Of a DNA stretch of 64,000 nt, positions 43,804-51,775 are shown piece by piece. Position numbers and translations under genes: made by a program. Position 1 is the first letter of the stretch. Each line of letters starts with the position of its first letter. The DNA is taken from assembly GCF_022867805.1 (NCBI RefSeq), contig NZ_JALIFO010000006.1, positions 372,001 through 436,000 on the forward strand. The letters are read 5' to 3'. This DNA is from Cuneatibacter sp. NSJ-177. Lineage in GTDB: Bacteria; Bacillota; Clostridia; Lachnospirales; Lachnospiraceae. The notes below the pieces were generated by a model that had not been told where the DNA came from, did no database searches, and saw nothing but the letters and a program-made list of their open reading frames with translations.

Positions 43804-45090
43804 TTGAGTATTCTGATTGCGTTTCTCGTATTTGGCTTTTTGATTTTGACTCATGAGCTCGGTCACTTCCTGCTGGCAAAAAAAGCCGGCATCGGCGTGA
43901 TCGAATTTTCGATCGGCATGGGACCGAGGATCGTCAGCAAGCAGATCGGGGAGACCAAATATTCGTTGAAGTGGATCCCCTTCGGCGGATCCTGCATGAT
44001 GGTCGGCGAGGACGCCGAGAGCGATTCCCCGGACGCCTTCAACAAAAAGTCGGTTTGGGCCCGGATTTTGGTGGTGGCGGCCGGACCTTTGTTCAATTTC
44101 CTGTTTGCGTTTCTCCTGGCGTTGGTAGTCATTGCCATCGCCGGGGCGAATCCTGCCAAGATCTATCAAGTTCAGTCGGGATACGGCGCGGACCAGGCCG
44201 GTCTGCAGCCGGGCGACGTGATTCAGGAGATCAATGGAAAAAGTATTTCCCTGGGTCGGGATATTGACCTGTATTTTCTGAACCACCCGATGGACGGCAG
44301 TAAGATCGCCGTTACCTATGAGCGGGAGGGGAAGGAATATACGGTGCAGCTGGACCCCAACTATACGGCTTACCGGATGGGGATCAGCTATTATGCCACC
44401 GCGGACCGGCCGTCGTTTTCTGAAGTCACGGAGAATTCTCCGGCGGCTAAGGCCGGGATCGAGGCCGGCGACGTGGTTGTCAGTATCAATGGGACTGCGG
44501 TTGCCACAGGCGAGGAGATGGCCGCCTACCTGGCGGAAAATCCCATCGACGGCACTCCTTTAAAACTGATTTTGGAACGGGACGGAAAACAGAGGGAAGT
44601 GTCGCTGACCCCGGAGAAATACGAGGGAACCACTCTTGGCCTGAAGGCCAGCGATTACCGGGAAAAGGCAGGCGTGCTGGAGGTTTTAAAAGGCGGCGTA
44701 CAGGAAGTCCGGTACTGGGTTTCGTTCTGCCTTACCTCCTTAAAAATGCTGGTGACCGGCCAGGCCGGGATCAAGGATATGTCGGGGCCGGTGGGAATCG
44801 TGTCCCTGATTGATACGACGGTGGAGCAGAGCCGGAGCGACGGAGCTCTCTACGTCTTCCTGAATGTGGTGAATCTGGCGATTCTCCTCAGCGCCAATCT
44901 GGGCGTCTTCAATCTGCTTCCCATCCCTGCGCTGGACGGCGGACGCCTGGTCTTTTTAGTGATCGAAGCGCTGAGAGGAAAACCGGTTCCGCCGGATAAG
45001 GAAGGCATGGTGCATACGGTGGGCTTTGTGCTGCTGATGCTTTTGATGGTGGTCGTCTTGTACAATGATATTGCGCGGCTCTTCGGCTAG
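43804..45090 (+). CDS. rseP: Site-2 protease RseP/RasP
   Basis: Intramembrane zinc metalloprotease that cleaves anti-sigma factors and leftover signal peptides inside the membrane. The 428 residues have the HELGH zinc site at about 18-22 in the first helix and a second helix near 95-120. Two PDZ-like domains follow (about 125-190 and 205-275, with GYGADQAGLQPGDVI and SPAAKAGIEAGDVVV). The third ligand Asp lies in NLLPIPALDGGR near 378. The start is a TTG at 43804 (AAAGTAGGG upstream); no better ATG exists before the HELGH helix. Confidence 0.95.
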   Translation: MSILIAFLVFGFLILTHELGHFLLAKKAGIGVIEFSIGMGPRIVSKQIGETKYSLKWIPFGGSCMMVGEDAESDSPDAFNKKSVWARILVVAAGPLFNFLFAFLLALVVIAIAGANPAKIYQVQSGYGADQAGLQPGDVIQEINGKSISLGRDIDLYFLNHPMDGSKIAVTYEREGKEYTVQLDPNYTAYRMGISYYATADRPSFSEVTENSPAAKAGIEAGDVVVSINGTAVATGEEMAAYLAENPIDGTPLKLILERDGKQREVSLTPEKYEGTTLGLKASDYREKAGVLEVLKGGVQEVRYWVSFCLTSLKMLVTGQAGIKDMSGPVGIVSLIDTTVEQSRSDGALYVFLNVVNLAILLSANLGVFNLLPIPALDGGRLVFLVIEALRGKPVPPDKEGMVHTVGFVLLMLLMVVVLYNDIARLFG

Positions 45091-45105
45091 CGCGGGAGGA
45101 GACGG

Positions 45106-46167
45106 ATGAGAAGAAAGTCGAAAAAAATTTGGATCGGAGGAATTCCAGTGGGCGGCGGCGCTCCGGTTTCCATTCAATCCATGACCAATACGAAGACGGA
45201 AGATGTGGAGGCAACGGTGGCCCAGATCTTGGCTCTGGAGGAGGCCGGTTGCGAGATCATCCGCGCAACCGTGCCGACGCCGGAGGCGGCTTTGGCATTT
45301 GGGCGGATCAAACAGAGAATCCACATCCCGCTGGTGGCGGATATCCATTTTGATTACCGCCTGGCCATCGCAGCCGTGGAAAACGGAGCGGATAAAATCC
45401 GGATCAATCCCGGAAATATCGGCGGCCGGGAAAAAGTGAAAGCCGTGGTGGACTGCGCGAAGGAGCGGAATATTCCGATCCGGGTCGGCGTCAACAGCGG
45501 CTCTTTGGAGAAAAACCTCCTGGAAAAGTACGGCGGCGTCACGGCGGAGGGGCTGGTGGAGAGCGCCATGGACAAGGTGCGGATGATCGAAGACCTGGGC
45601 TATGACAATCTCGTGATCAGCATCAAATCCTCCGATGTGCCGATGTGCATCCGTGCCCATGAGCTGATTGCGGATCAGACGGATCTGCCGCTCCATGTGG
45701 GAATCACAGAGGCCGGTACGGTGAAGAGCGGCACCATCCAGTCGGCGGTGGGACTCGGCGCGATCCTCTCCCGCGGCATCGGCGATACGATCCGGGTTTC
45801 CCTGACCGGCGACCCAAAAGAGGAGATCTTCGCCGCGAAAAAGATTCTTCAGGCGCTGGGACTCCGGCAGGAAGGCATCCGGGTCGTGTCCTGCCCTACC
45901 TGCGGCCGGACTAACATCGATTTGATCGGGCTTGCCAATCAGGTGGAAGAGATGACTGCCCGCTATGATTTGAATCTGAAAGTGGCCGTGATGGGCTGCG
46001 TGGTGAATGGGCCGGGTGAAGCAAAGGAAGCGGATCTCGGCATCGCAGGCGGAAAAGGCGAGGGACTGTTGATCCGAAAAGGGGAAATCCTGCGGAAGGT
46101 GCCGGAGGAGGAGCTTTTGTCGGCGCTGGAGCTGGAATTGGCCCATTGGGAGAACGAGAATGAATAA
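45106..46167 (+). CDS. ispG: 4-hydroxy-3-methylbut-2-enyl diphosphate synthase
   Basis: Penultimate MEP-pathway enzyme, carrying a 4Fe-4S cluster. The 353 residues begin with the TIM-barrel (GGAPVSIQSMTNTKTED near 15; DIHFDYRLA near 82; RINPGNIGG near 101). The C-terminal cluster region has SCPTCGRTNID near 263 and GCVVNGPGEAKEADLG near 300, giving the three Cys and one Glu that hold the cluster. GGGAGGA precedes the ATG. The stop overlaps polC by 8 bases. Confidence 0.97.
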   Translation: MRRKSKKIWIGGIPVGGGAPVSIQSMTNTKTEDVEATVAQILALEEAGCEIIRATVPTPEAALAFGRIKQRIHIPLVADIHFDYRLAIAAVENGADKIRINPGNIGGREKVKAVVDCAKERNIPIRVGVNSGSLEKNLLEKYGGVTAEGLVESAMDKVRMIEDLGYDNLVISIKSSDVPMCIRAHELIADQTDLPLHVGITEAGTVKSGTIQSAVGLGAILSRGIGDTIRVSLTGDPKEEIFAAKKILQALGLRQEGIRVVSCPTCGRTNIDLIGLANQVEEMTARYDLNLKVAVMGCVVNGPGEAKEADLGIAGGKGEGLLIRKGEILRKVPEEELLSALELELAHWENENE

Positions 46168-49100
46168 AAGTTTTTGGGAAGTCCTTCCCAATTTGCAGAC
46201 CGCGGACCACTTGATGCAGCTGCTGGACCGGGTGTCGGTGACCAGGGTGACCATGCCGAGGGACCGGAGCATGATCCGGATTTATATCGAATGCCGCGAG
46301 CTCATTGCAAAGCGGGATATTTACATACTGGAAGCTGCGATCAAAAAGCAGTTTTTCGCCCATAAAAATGTAACGGTTAAGATTTATGAGCGGTATGAGC
46401 TGGGAGAGATGACCGCCGAGGAAGCCTTGACCCGCTACCGGGACAGCATCCTCCTGGAGTTAAAGGGCTGGCATCTGATGGATTACAACCTGTTTCGGAC
46501 TGCGAAGATGTCCTTTGCTGATCCCCAGGTGCTGGTTTTGGAGGCGGAGGACAATATCGTCAATCACGCCCGCAGCCAGGAGCTCTGCCGGATTTTAGAG
46601 AAAATTTTCAATGAGCGTCTGGGGATTCCCCTGGAAGTCCGGTGCCACCTGGGCAAGGTCGTGCATAAGTCCTGGAATCAGCTCAGCGAGGATGCGATGC
46701 TAATGGAGGCGGCCGAGATCAGCCGCCATGCCCTGGAAGCCAAAGCCGGTGAGGATGCGGTGGCGGCCAAGGAGCAGAAAAAGCAGGAGTACCGCCGGAC
46801 GCCGCGGGCCAGACAGCTGGAGGAATCCGAAGGCTACGGCCGGGATTTTTCCGACGACCCGATTTCCATCGACCAGATCGTGGAAGAGATCGGAGATGTG
46901 GTGATTCAGGGAGAGATCATCAAGGTGGACACCAGGGTGATCAAGACCGGAAACTGGATCGTCACCTTTGTGGTGACGGATCATAGGGATTCCATCCTGG
47001 TGAAGATTTTCTGCAAGCCGGAGGAAAAAGACGGCCTCCTTGGGCTGGTGAAGGAAGGCCAGTGGGTCGCGGTCAAAGGCCGCACGGTGCTGGACAAGTT
47101 TGACAAAGAACTGACCATCGCTTCGGTCCAGGGCATCAAAAAGCTGGATCACGGATCCGGCGGCCGTCAGGATAAAAGTCCCGTCAAGCGGGTAGAGCTT
47201 CACTGCCACACGAAGATGAGCGATATGGACGGCGTTTCCGACGCCTCCGCCATTGTAAAGCGGGCTGCGGCCTGGGGACAGAAAGCCATTGCCATCACGG
47301 ACCACGGCGTGGTCCAGTCTTTCCCGGAGGCCATGCACACCGCAGAAAAACTGGATATTAAGATCATCTACGGCTGCGAAGGCTATCTGGTGGACGATCA
47401 TCCGGGGGATACCGTGGAGGATATCAAAAAGGCGAAAACCTACCATATCATTTTGCTGGCCCAGAATGATATCGGACGGATCAATCTGTACCGGATGGTG
47501 TCGGAATCCCATCTGACCTATTATCACCGCCGCCCGCGGATTCCCAAGAGCCTGCTGACGGAGTGCCGGGAGGGGGTTGTCGTGGGTTCCGCCTGCGAGT
47601 CGGGAGAGCTGTTCCGGGCCATCGTGGAGAAGAAGCCGGAAGAAGAGCTGATTTCCATTGCGAAATATTACGATTATCTGGAAATCCAGCCGGTCGGCAA
47701 CAATGAATTTATGATCCGGGACGAGAAGTATGAGGCCAAGACCCTGGAAGACCTGCGGGACATGAACCGAAAGATCGTAGACTTGGGCGAACAGCTGGGG
47801 AAACCCGTGGTGGCCACCTGCGACGTCCATTTTCTGAATCCGGAGGATGAGGTTTACCGCCGGATCCTGATGAAAGGCAAAGGGTTTGCCGACGCCGACC
47901 TCCAGCCGCCTTTGTATCTGCGGACCACCGAGGAAATGCTGGAAGAGTTCTCCTATCTCGGAAAAGAAAAGGCCGAGGAGATCGTGATCACCAACACCAA
48001 CCGGGTGGCGGATTCCTGCGAGAAGATCCTTCCGGTCCGGCTGGACAAGTGCCCGCCGGTCATTGAGGGATCCGAGGAGGAGCTCCGGGATATGTGCTAT
48101 CAGAAAGCGGAGAGTATCTACGGAAGCCCGCTGCCGTCCATCGTTTCGGAGCGTTTGGAGAAGGAATTGACCTCTATTATCGGAAACGGTTACGCGGTCA
48201 TGTATATCATTGCCCAGCGCCTGGTGAAAAAATCCACCGACGACGGGTATCTGGTGGGATCCCGTGGGTCCGTCGGCTCGTCCTTTGTGGCGACGATGTC
48301 GGATATCACCGAGGTAAACCCGCTGAGCCCCCACTATGTCTGCCCCCACTGCAAATACAGCGACTTTGATTCCGACGAGGTCAAAGCCTACGCCGGAAGC
48401 GCCGGCTGCGACATGCCGGATAAGGCGTGCCCGAAGTGCGGGACGCTGATGACAAAAGACGGGTTTGACATTCCTTTCGAGACGTTTCTCGGCTTTAAGG
48501 GGGACAAGGAGCCGGATATCGACCTGAACTTTTCCGGCGAATACCAAAGCCATGCCCACGACTACACGGAAGTGCTGTTCGGGAAGGGACATACCTTCCG
48601 GGCCGGGACCATCGGCACGCTGGCCGAGAAGACCGCCTACGGCTTTGTGATGAAGTACTACGAGGAAAAAAATATCATCAAGCGCCGCTGTGAGATCGAG
48701 CGGATCGCGGCAGGCTGCGTCGGCGTGCGCCGGAGCACCGGACAGCATCCGGGCGGCATCGTGGTCATGCCGAAGGGGGAAAACATTTATTCCTTTACCC
48801 CGATCCAGCATCCGGCCAATGATATGACCACCAACACGGTGACGACCCACTTTGATTACCACTCCATCGACCAGAACCTGCTGAAGCTGGATATCCTCGG
48901 ACACGATGATCCCACCATGATCCGGCGTCTGGAAGATCTGATTCACATCGACGCACGGACGATCCCGCTGGACGATCCGAAGGTCATGTCTTTGTTTAAG
49001 GACACTTCGGCACTGGGCGTAACTCCGGAGGACCTGGGAGGCTGTAAGCTGGGCGCTTTGGGAATCCCGGAGTTTGGCACGGACTTTGCCATGCAGATGC

Positions 49101-49951
49101 TGATCGATTCCCAGCCCAAATGCTTTGCCGACCTGGTGCGGATCGCCGGGCTGGCCCACGGCACGGACGTATGGCTGGGGAACGCGCAGGATTTGATCCT
49201 TTCGGGCAAGGCCACGCTGCAGACGGCCATCTGTACCCGTGACGACATCATGCTGTATCTGATCTCCATGGGCATGGATAAGAGCCTGTCCTTCAATATC
49301 ATGGAGAAGGTAAGAAAGGGAAAAGGCCTGACGCCGGAGCACGAAAAAGCCATGCGGGAGGCCAATGTGCCGGATTGGTATATTGATTCCTGTAAAAAGA
49401 TCAAATATATGTTCCCGAAGGCCCACGCGGCGGCCTACGTCATGATGGCCTGGCGGATCGCCTACTGTAAGGTCTATCATCCGCTGGAATACTATGCGGC
49501 ATTTTTTGGCATCCGGGCTACCGGCTTTAACTATGAATTGATGTGCCGCGGACGGGACATCCTGGAAATGAATCTGAAAATGTATAAGAGCAACGGAGAC
49601 AATCTGACGGAAAAAGAAAAGGTCACGCTCCGCGATATGAGGATCGTCCAGGAGATGTATGCGAGAGGCTATGAATTTATGCCCCTTGACATTTACCGCG
49701 CCCACGCCACCCACTTCCAGGTGATCGACGGAAAGATCATGCCTTCCTTGAGCAGTATCGAAGGAATGGGAGAGAAGGCGGCCGAGGCCGTGATGGAGGA
49801 GGCGAAGAAAGACCGTTTCCTCTCAAGGGAGGATTTCTGCCAGCGCACCAAGACCAGTAAAACCGTGGCCGATCTGATGGCGGATATGGGACTTTTCGGA
49901 GACCTGCCGATGACCAACCAGATCTCGTTGTTTGATATGGAACTTCTGTAA
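46160..49951 (+). CDS. polC: DNA polymerase III alpha subunit PolC, lacking the exonuclease domain
   Basis: Replicative polymerase of low-GC Gram-positives, here 1263 residues against about 1430 in Bacillus. The domains are: N-terminal domain (1-210), OB fold (about 230-335), PHP domain, Zn-binding Cys pairs (VCPHCKYS, ACPKCGTL), and polymerase palm with Asp786 and Asp788 in PDIDLNFSGEY. Fingers follow (STGQHPGGIVV; KAHAAAYVMMAWRIAYCK), then the C-terminal end. The PHP domain begins at ELHCHT (His348/His350). After LVDD (412-413) only about 14 linker residues occur before YHIILLA at 428. In Bacillus PolC a DEDDh 3'-5' exonuclease of about 170 residues is inserted exactly here. The frame is uninterrupted, so this is not a frameshift artefact. 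Confidence 0.97.
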   Translation: MNKSFWEVLPNLQTADHLMQLLDRVSVTRVTMPRDRSMIRIYIECRELIAKRDIYILEAAIKKQFFAHKNVTVKIYERYELGEMTAEEALTRYRDSILLELKGWHLMDYNLFRTAKMSFADPQVLVLEAEDNIVNHARSQELCRILEKIFNERLGIPLEVRCHLGKVVHKSWNQLSEDAMLMEAAEISRHALEAKAGEDAVAAKEQKKQEYRRTPRARQLEESEGYGRDFSDDPISIDQIVEEIGDVVIQGEIIKVDTRVIKTGNWIVTFVVTDHRDSILVKIFCKPEEKDGLLGLVKEGQWVAVKGRTVLDKFDKELTIASVQGIKKLDHGSGGRQDKSPVKRVELHCHTKMSDMDGVSDASAIVKRAAAWGQKAIAITDHGVVQSFPEAMHTAEKLDIKIIYGCEGYLVDDHPGDTVEDIKKAKTYHIILLAQNDIGRINLYRMVSESHLTYYHRRPRIPKSLLTECREGVVVGSACESGELFRAIVEKKPEEELISIAKYYDYLEIQPVGNNEFMIRDEKYEAKTLEDLRDMNRKIVDLGEQLGKPVVATCDVHFLNPEDEVYRRILMKGKGFADADLQPPLYLRTTEEMLEEFSYLGKEKAEEIVITNTNRVADSCEKILPVRLDKCPPVIEGSEEELRDMCYQKAESIYGSPLPSIVSERLEKELTSIIGNGYAVMYIIAQRLVKKSTDDGYLVGSRGSVGSSFVATMSDITEVNPLSPHYVCPHCKYSDFDSDEVKAYAGSAGCDMPDKACPKCGTLMTKDGFDIPFETFLGFKGDKEPDIDLNFSGEYQSHAHDYTEVLFGKGHTFRAGTIGTLAEKTAYGFVMKYYEEKNIIKRRCEIERIAAGCVGVRRSTGQHPGGIVVMPKGENIYSFTPIQHPANDMTTNTVTTHFDYHSIDQNLLKLDILGHDDPTMIRRLEDLIHIDARTIPLDDPKVMSLFKDTSALGVTPEDLGGCKLGALGIPEFGTDFAMQMLIDSQPKCFADLVRIAGLAHGTDVWLGNAQDLILSGKATLQTAICTRDDIMLYLISMGMDKSLSFNIMEKVRKGKGLTPEHEKAMREANVPDWYIDSCKKIKYMFPKAHAAAYVMMAWRIAYCKVYHPLEYYAAFFGIRATGFNYELMCRGRDILEMNLKMYKSNGDNLTEKEKVTLRDMRIVQEMYARGYEFMPLDIYRAHATHFQVIDGKIMPSLSSIEGMGEKAAEAVMEEAKKDRFLSREDFCQRTKTSKTVADLMADMGLFGDLPMTNQISLFDMELL

Positions 49952-49981
49952 GGGCCGGAGGGTCTGAAAAGGGAGGAAGTT

Positions 49982-50848
49982 ATGTGGCTTCTTTTTGCAG
50001 CTGGTTCCGCAGTGTTTGCAGGTTTGACGGCAATACTTGCGAAGCTTGGCATGGAAAAGGTGAATTCCCATTTGGGGACGGCGGTCCGCACCTGCGTGGT
50101 GGCGGTCTTTGCCTGGCTCTTGGTCCTGATCTCCGGGGCTTTCCGGGAAATTTCTGAGATCAGCGGGAAAACCTTGCTGTTTTTGATTCTCTCCGGCCTT
50201 GCGACCGGCGGTTCCTGGATCTGCTATTTCCGGGCTTTACAGCTTGGAAATGTGAACCAGGTGACTCCCATCGATAAGTCCAGCACCGTATTGACCATGG
50301 TGCTGGCCTTCTTCCTGTTGGGCGAGCCCCTGGGGATCTGGAAACTGTTCTGTATGATTTTGATGCTGGCCGGAACCTACCTGATGATTGAAAAAAAAGC
50401 AGCGGACCCAGAAAAGAAGGAAGAAAACGGCTGGCGGTGGCTGATCTATGCCATAGCCTCCGCGGTGTTTGCGGCTTTGACTGCGATTCTTGGAAAAATC
50501 GGAATCCAGGGGATTGATTCCAATCTGGGAACGGCGATCCGCACTTTGGTGGTGCTGGCGCTGGCCTGGGGAATCGTATTTTCGCTGGGGTTACAGAAAG
50601 GGATCTCTTCCCTGACCCGGAAGAACTGGGTTTTTCTGATCCTGAGCGGCCTCGCCACCGGGCTTTCCTGGCTTTGCTATTACCGGGCCCTCCAGGAGGG
50701 GGAAGCCAGTATTGTGGTGCCGATTGATAAGCTGAGCATTTTAATTACGGTGGCGTTCTCGGCATTGATTTTAAAAGAAAAGCTTTCGGGAAAGGCGGCG
50801 GTGGGACTGGTCTTGTTGACGGCCGGCACGCTGCTCTTGCTCCGATGA
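49982..50848 (+). CDS. EamA/DMT-superfamily transporter
   Basis: A 288-residue membrane protein with ten helices made of two EamA repeats. Residues 1-138 and 150-288 are clearly alike: LTAILAKLGMEKVNSHLGTAVRT versus LTAILGKIGIQGIDSNLGTAIRT regions, and FLILSGLATGGSWICYFRAL versus FLILSGLATGLSWLCYYRAL regions. The high internal identity suggests a fairly recent or constrained duplication. Substrate unknown; relatives export amino acids, nucleosides or other metabolites. The stop overlaps an ATG of the thiD frame, but the better thiD start is 18 bases later. Confidence 0.92.
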   Translation: MWLLFAAGSAVFAGLTAILAKLGMEKVNSHLGTAVRTCVVAVFAWLLVLISGAFREISEISGKTLLFLILSGLATGGSWICYFRALQLGNVNQVTPIDKSSTVLTMVLAFFLLGEPLGIWKLFCMILMLAGTYLMIEKKAADPEKKEENGWRWLIYAIASAVFAALTAILGKIGIQGIDSNLGTAIRTLVVLALAWGIVFSLGLQKGISSLTRKNWVFLILSGLATGLSWLCYYRALQEGEASIVVPIDKLSILITVAFSALILKEKLSGKAAVGLVLLTAGTLLLLR

Positions 50849-50865
50849 ATTACGGGAGAGAAAAG

Positions 50866-51675
50866 ATGAGTGAAATGAAGAAGGTTTTGACGATTGCAGG
50901 TTCGGATTGCAGCGGCGGCGCCGGGATTCAGGCGGATTTAAAAACGATGTCCGCCCATGGAATGTACGGCATGAGCGTGATCACTGCCCTGACGGCGCAG
51001 AATACCACCGGTGTCTATGGGATTCAGGAGGCGAGTCCGGATTTTGTGGCGCAGCAGATGGACTGCATTTTTACGGACATTGTCCCAGATGCGGTAAAGA
51101 TCGGAATGGTCTCCAGCGCGGCCCTGATTGACGTGATTGCGGATAAGCTGGAAGAGTATCACGCGAAAAACGTGGTGGTGGATCCGGTGATGGTCTCCAC
51201 CAGTGGAAGCAGGCTTTTGGCAGAAGATGCCGCAAAACAGCTGATTTTGCGTTTTCTGCCGCTGGCCGTGGTGATTACGCCGAATATTCCGGAGGCGGAG
51301 GTGTTGTCCGGCCGGAAGATCCAGACCGTAGAAGATATGACGGCGGCCGCTGCGGAGATCGGAAAGAACACAGGGAGCGCGGTGCTGGTCAAGGGCGGCC
51401 ATCACTTGAACGACGCCAATGACCTGCTGTACCAGGCCGGAAAGGCAACCTGGTTTTACGGGGAGAGGATTGAGAATCCCAATACCCATGGAACCGGATG
51501 CACCCTGTCATCTGCGATTGCCTGCGGCCTGGCGGCGGGACTGAGCTTGGAAGACAGCGTCCGGCAGGCGAAAGCCTACATATCCGGCGCGCTTCGGGCC
51601 AACCTGGATCTGGGCAAGGGCAGCGGGCCGATGAATCACTGCTTTTGCTTTGAGGGCTTTCATCTCGGAGAGTGA
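50866..51675 (+). CDS. thiD: Hydroxymethylpyrimidine/phosphomethylpyrimidine kinase (ThiD-like)
   Basis: Ribokinase-fold kinase phosphorylating HMP and HMP-P for thiamine synthesis; the same fold also includes pyridoxal kinases. About 269 residues: LTIAGSDCSGGAGIQADLKT at the N-terminus, MYGMSVITALTAQNT near 35, VVVDPVMVSTSGSRLL near 105, ITPNIPEAEVLSG near 140 and the anion-hole GTGCTLSSAIA near 210. I take ATG 50866 with GGGAGAG upstream; ATG 50845 overlaps the EamA stop and has no site. There is no TPP riboswitch and no other thi gene here, so a salvage role for HMP or pyridoxine is possible. Confidence 0.9.
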   Translation: MSEMKKVLTIAGSDCSGGAGIQADLKTMSAHGMYGMSVITALTAQNTTGVYGIQEASPDFVAQQMDCIFTDIVPDAVKIGMVSSAALIDVIADKLEEYHAKNVVVDPVMVSTSGSRLLAEDAAKQLILRFLPLAVVITPNIPEAEVLSGRKIQTVEDMTAAAAEIGKNTGSAVLVKGGHHLNDANDLLYQAGKATWFYGERIENPNTHGTGCTLSSAIACGLAAGLSLEDSVRQAKAYISGALRANLDLGKGSGPMNHCFCFEGFHLGE

Positions 51676-51710
51676 CGGCTGCCGGACGAAAAAAAATGGA
51701 TTAATTTAAC

Positions 51711-51738
51711 TTTGACCTAACCTTGCTTTTGCTATAAT
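51711..51738 (+). promoter_or_regulatory. Promoter of the M13 peptidase gene
   Basis: TTTGAC (51711-51716), a 16-nt spacer and TATAAT (51733-51738). Confidence 0.6.
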
Positions 51739-51775
51739 ACCGGTAAAGATTAACGCAAAAGAAAGGGGATTCGTT

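Noticed and set aside
46700-49714. A 1004-codon open frame antisense to polC
   Set aside because: Same cause as the ppdK shadow; the polC frame explains the conservation, and the antisense translation is His/Arg/Gln-rich without domains.
46160-49951. Short PolC explained by a frameshift or missing sequence
   Set aside because: The frame is continuous, both flanks of the missing domain are conserved in the correct order, and a tidy short linker joins them, so a true domain absence is more likely.
50849-50866. TPP riboswitch before thiD
   Set aside because: No space: thiD follows the EamA gene by 17 bases and no thi-box-like sequence is present.
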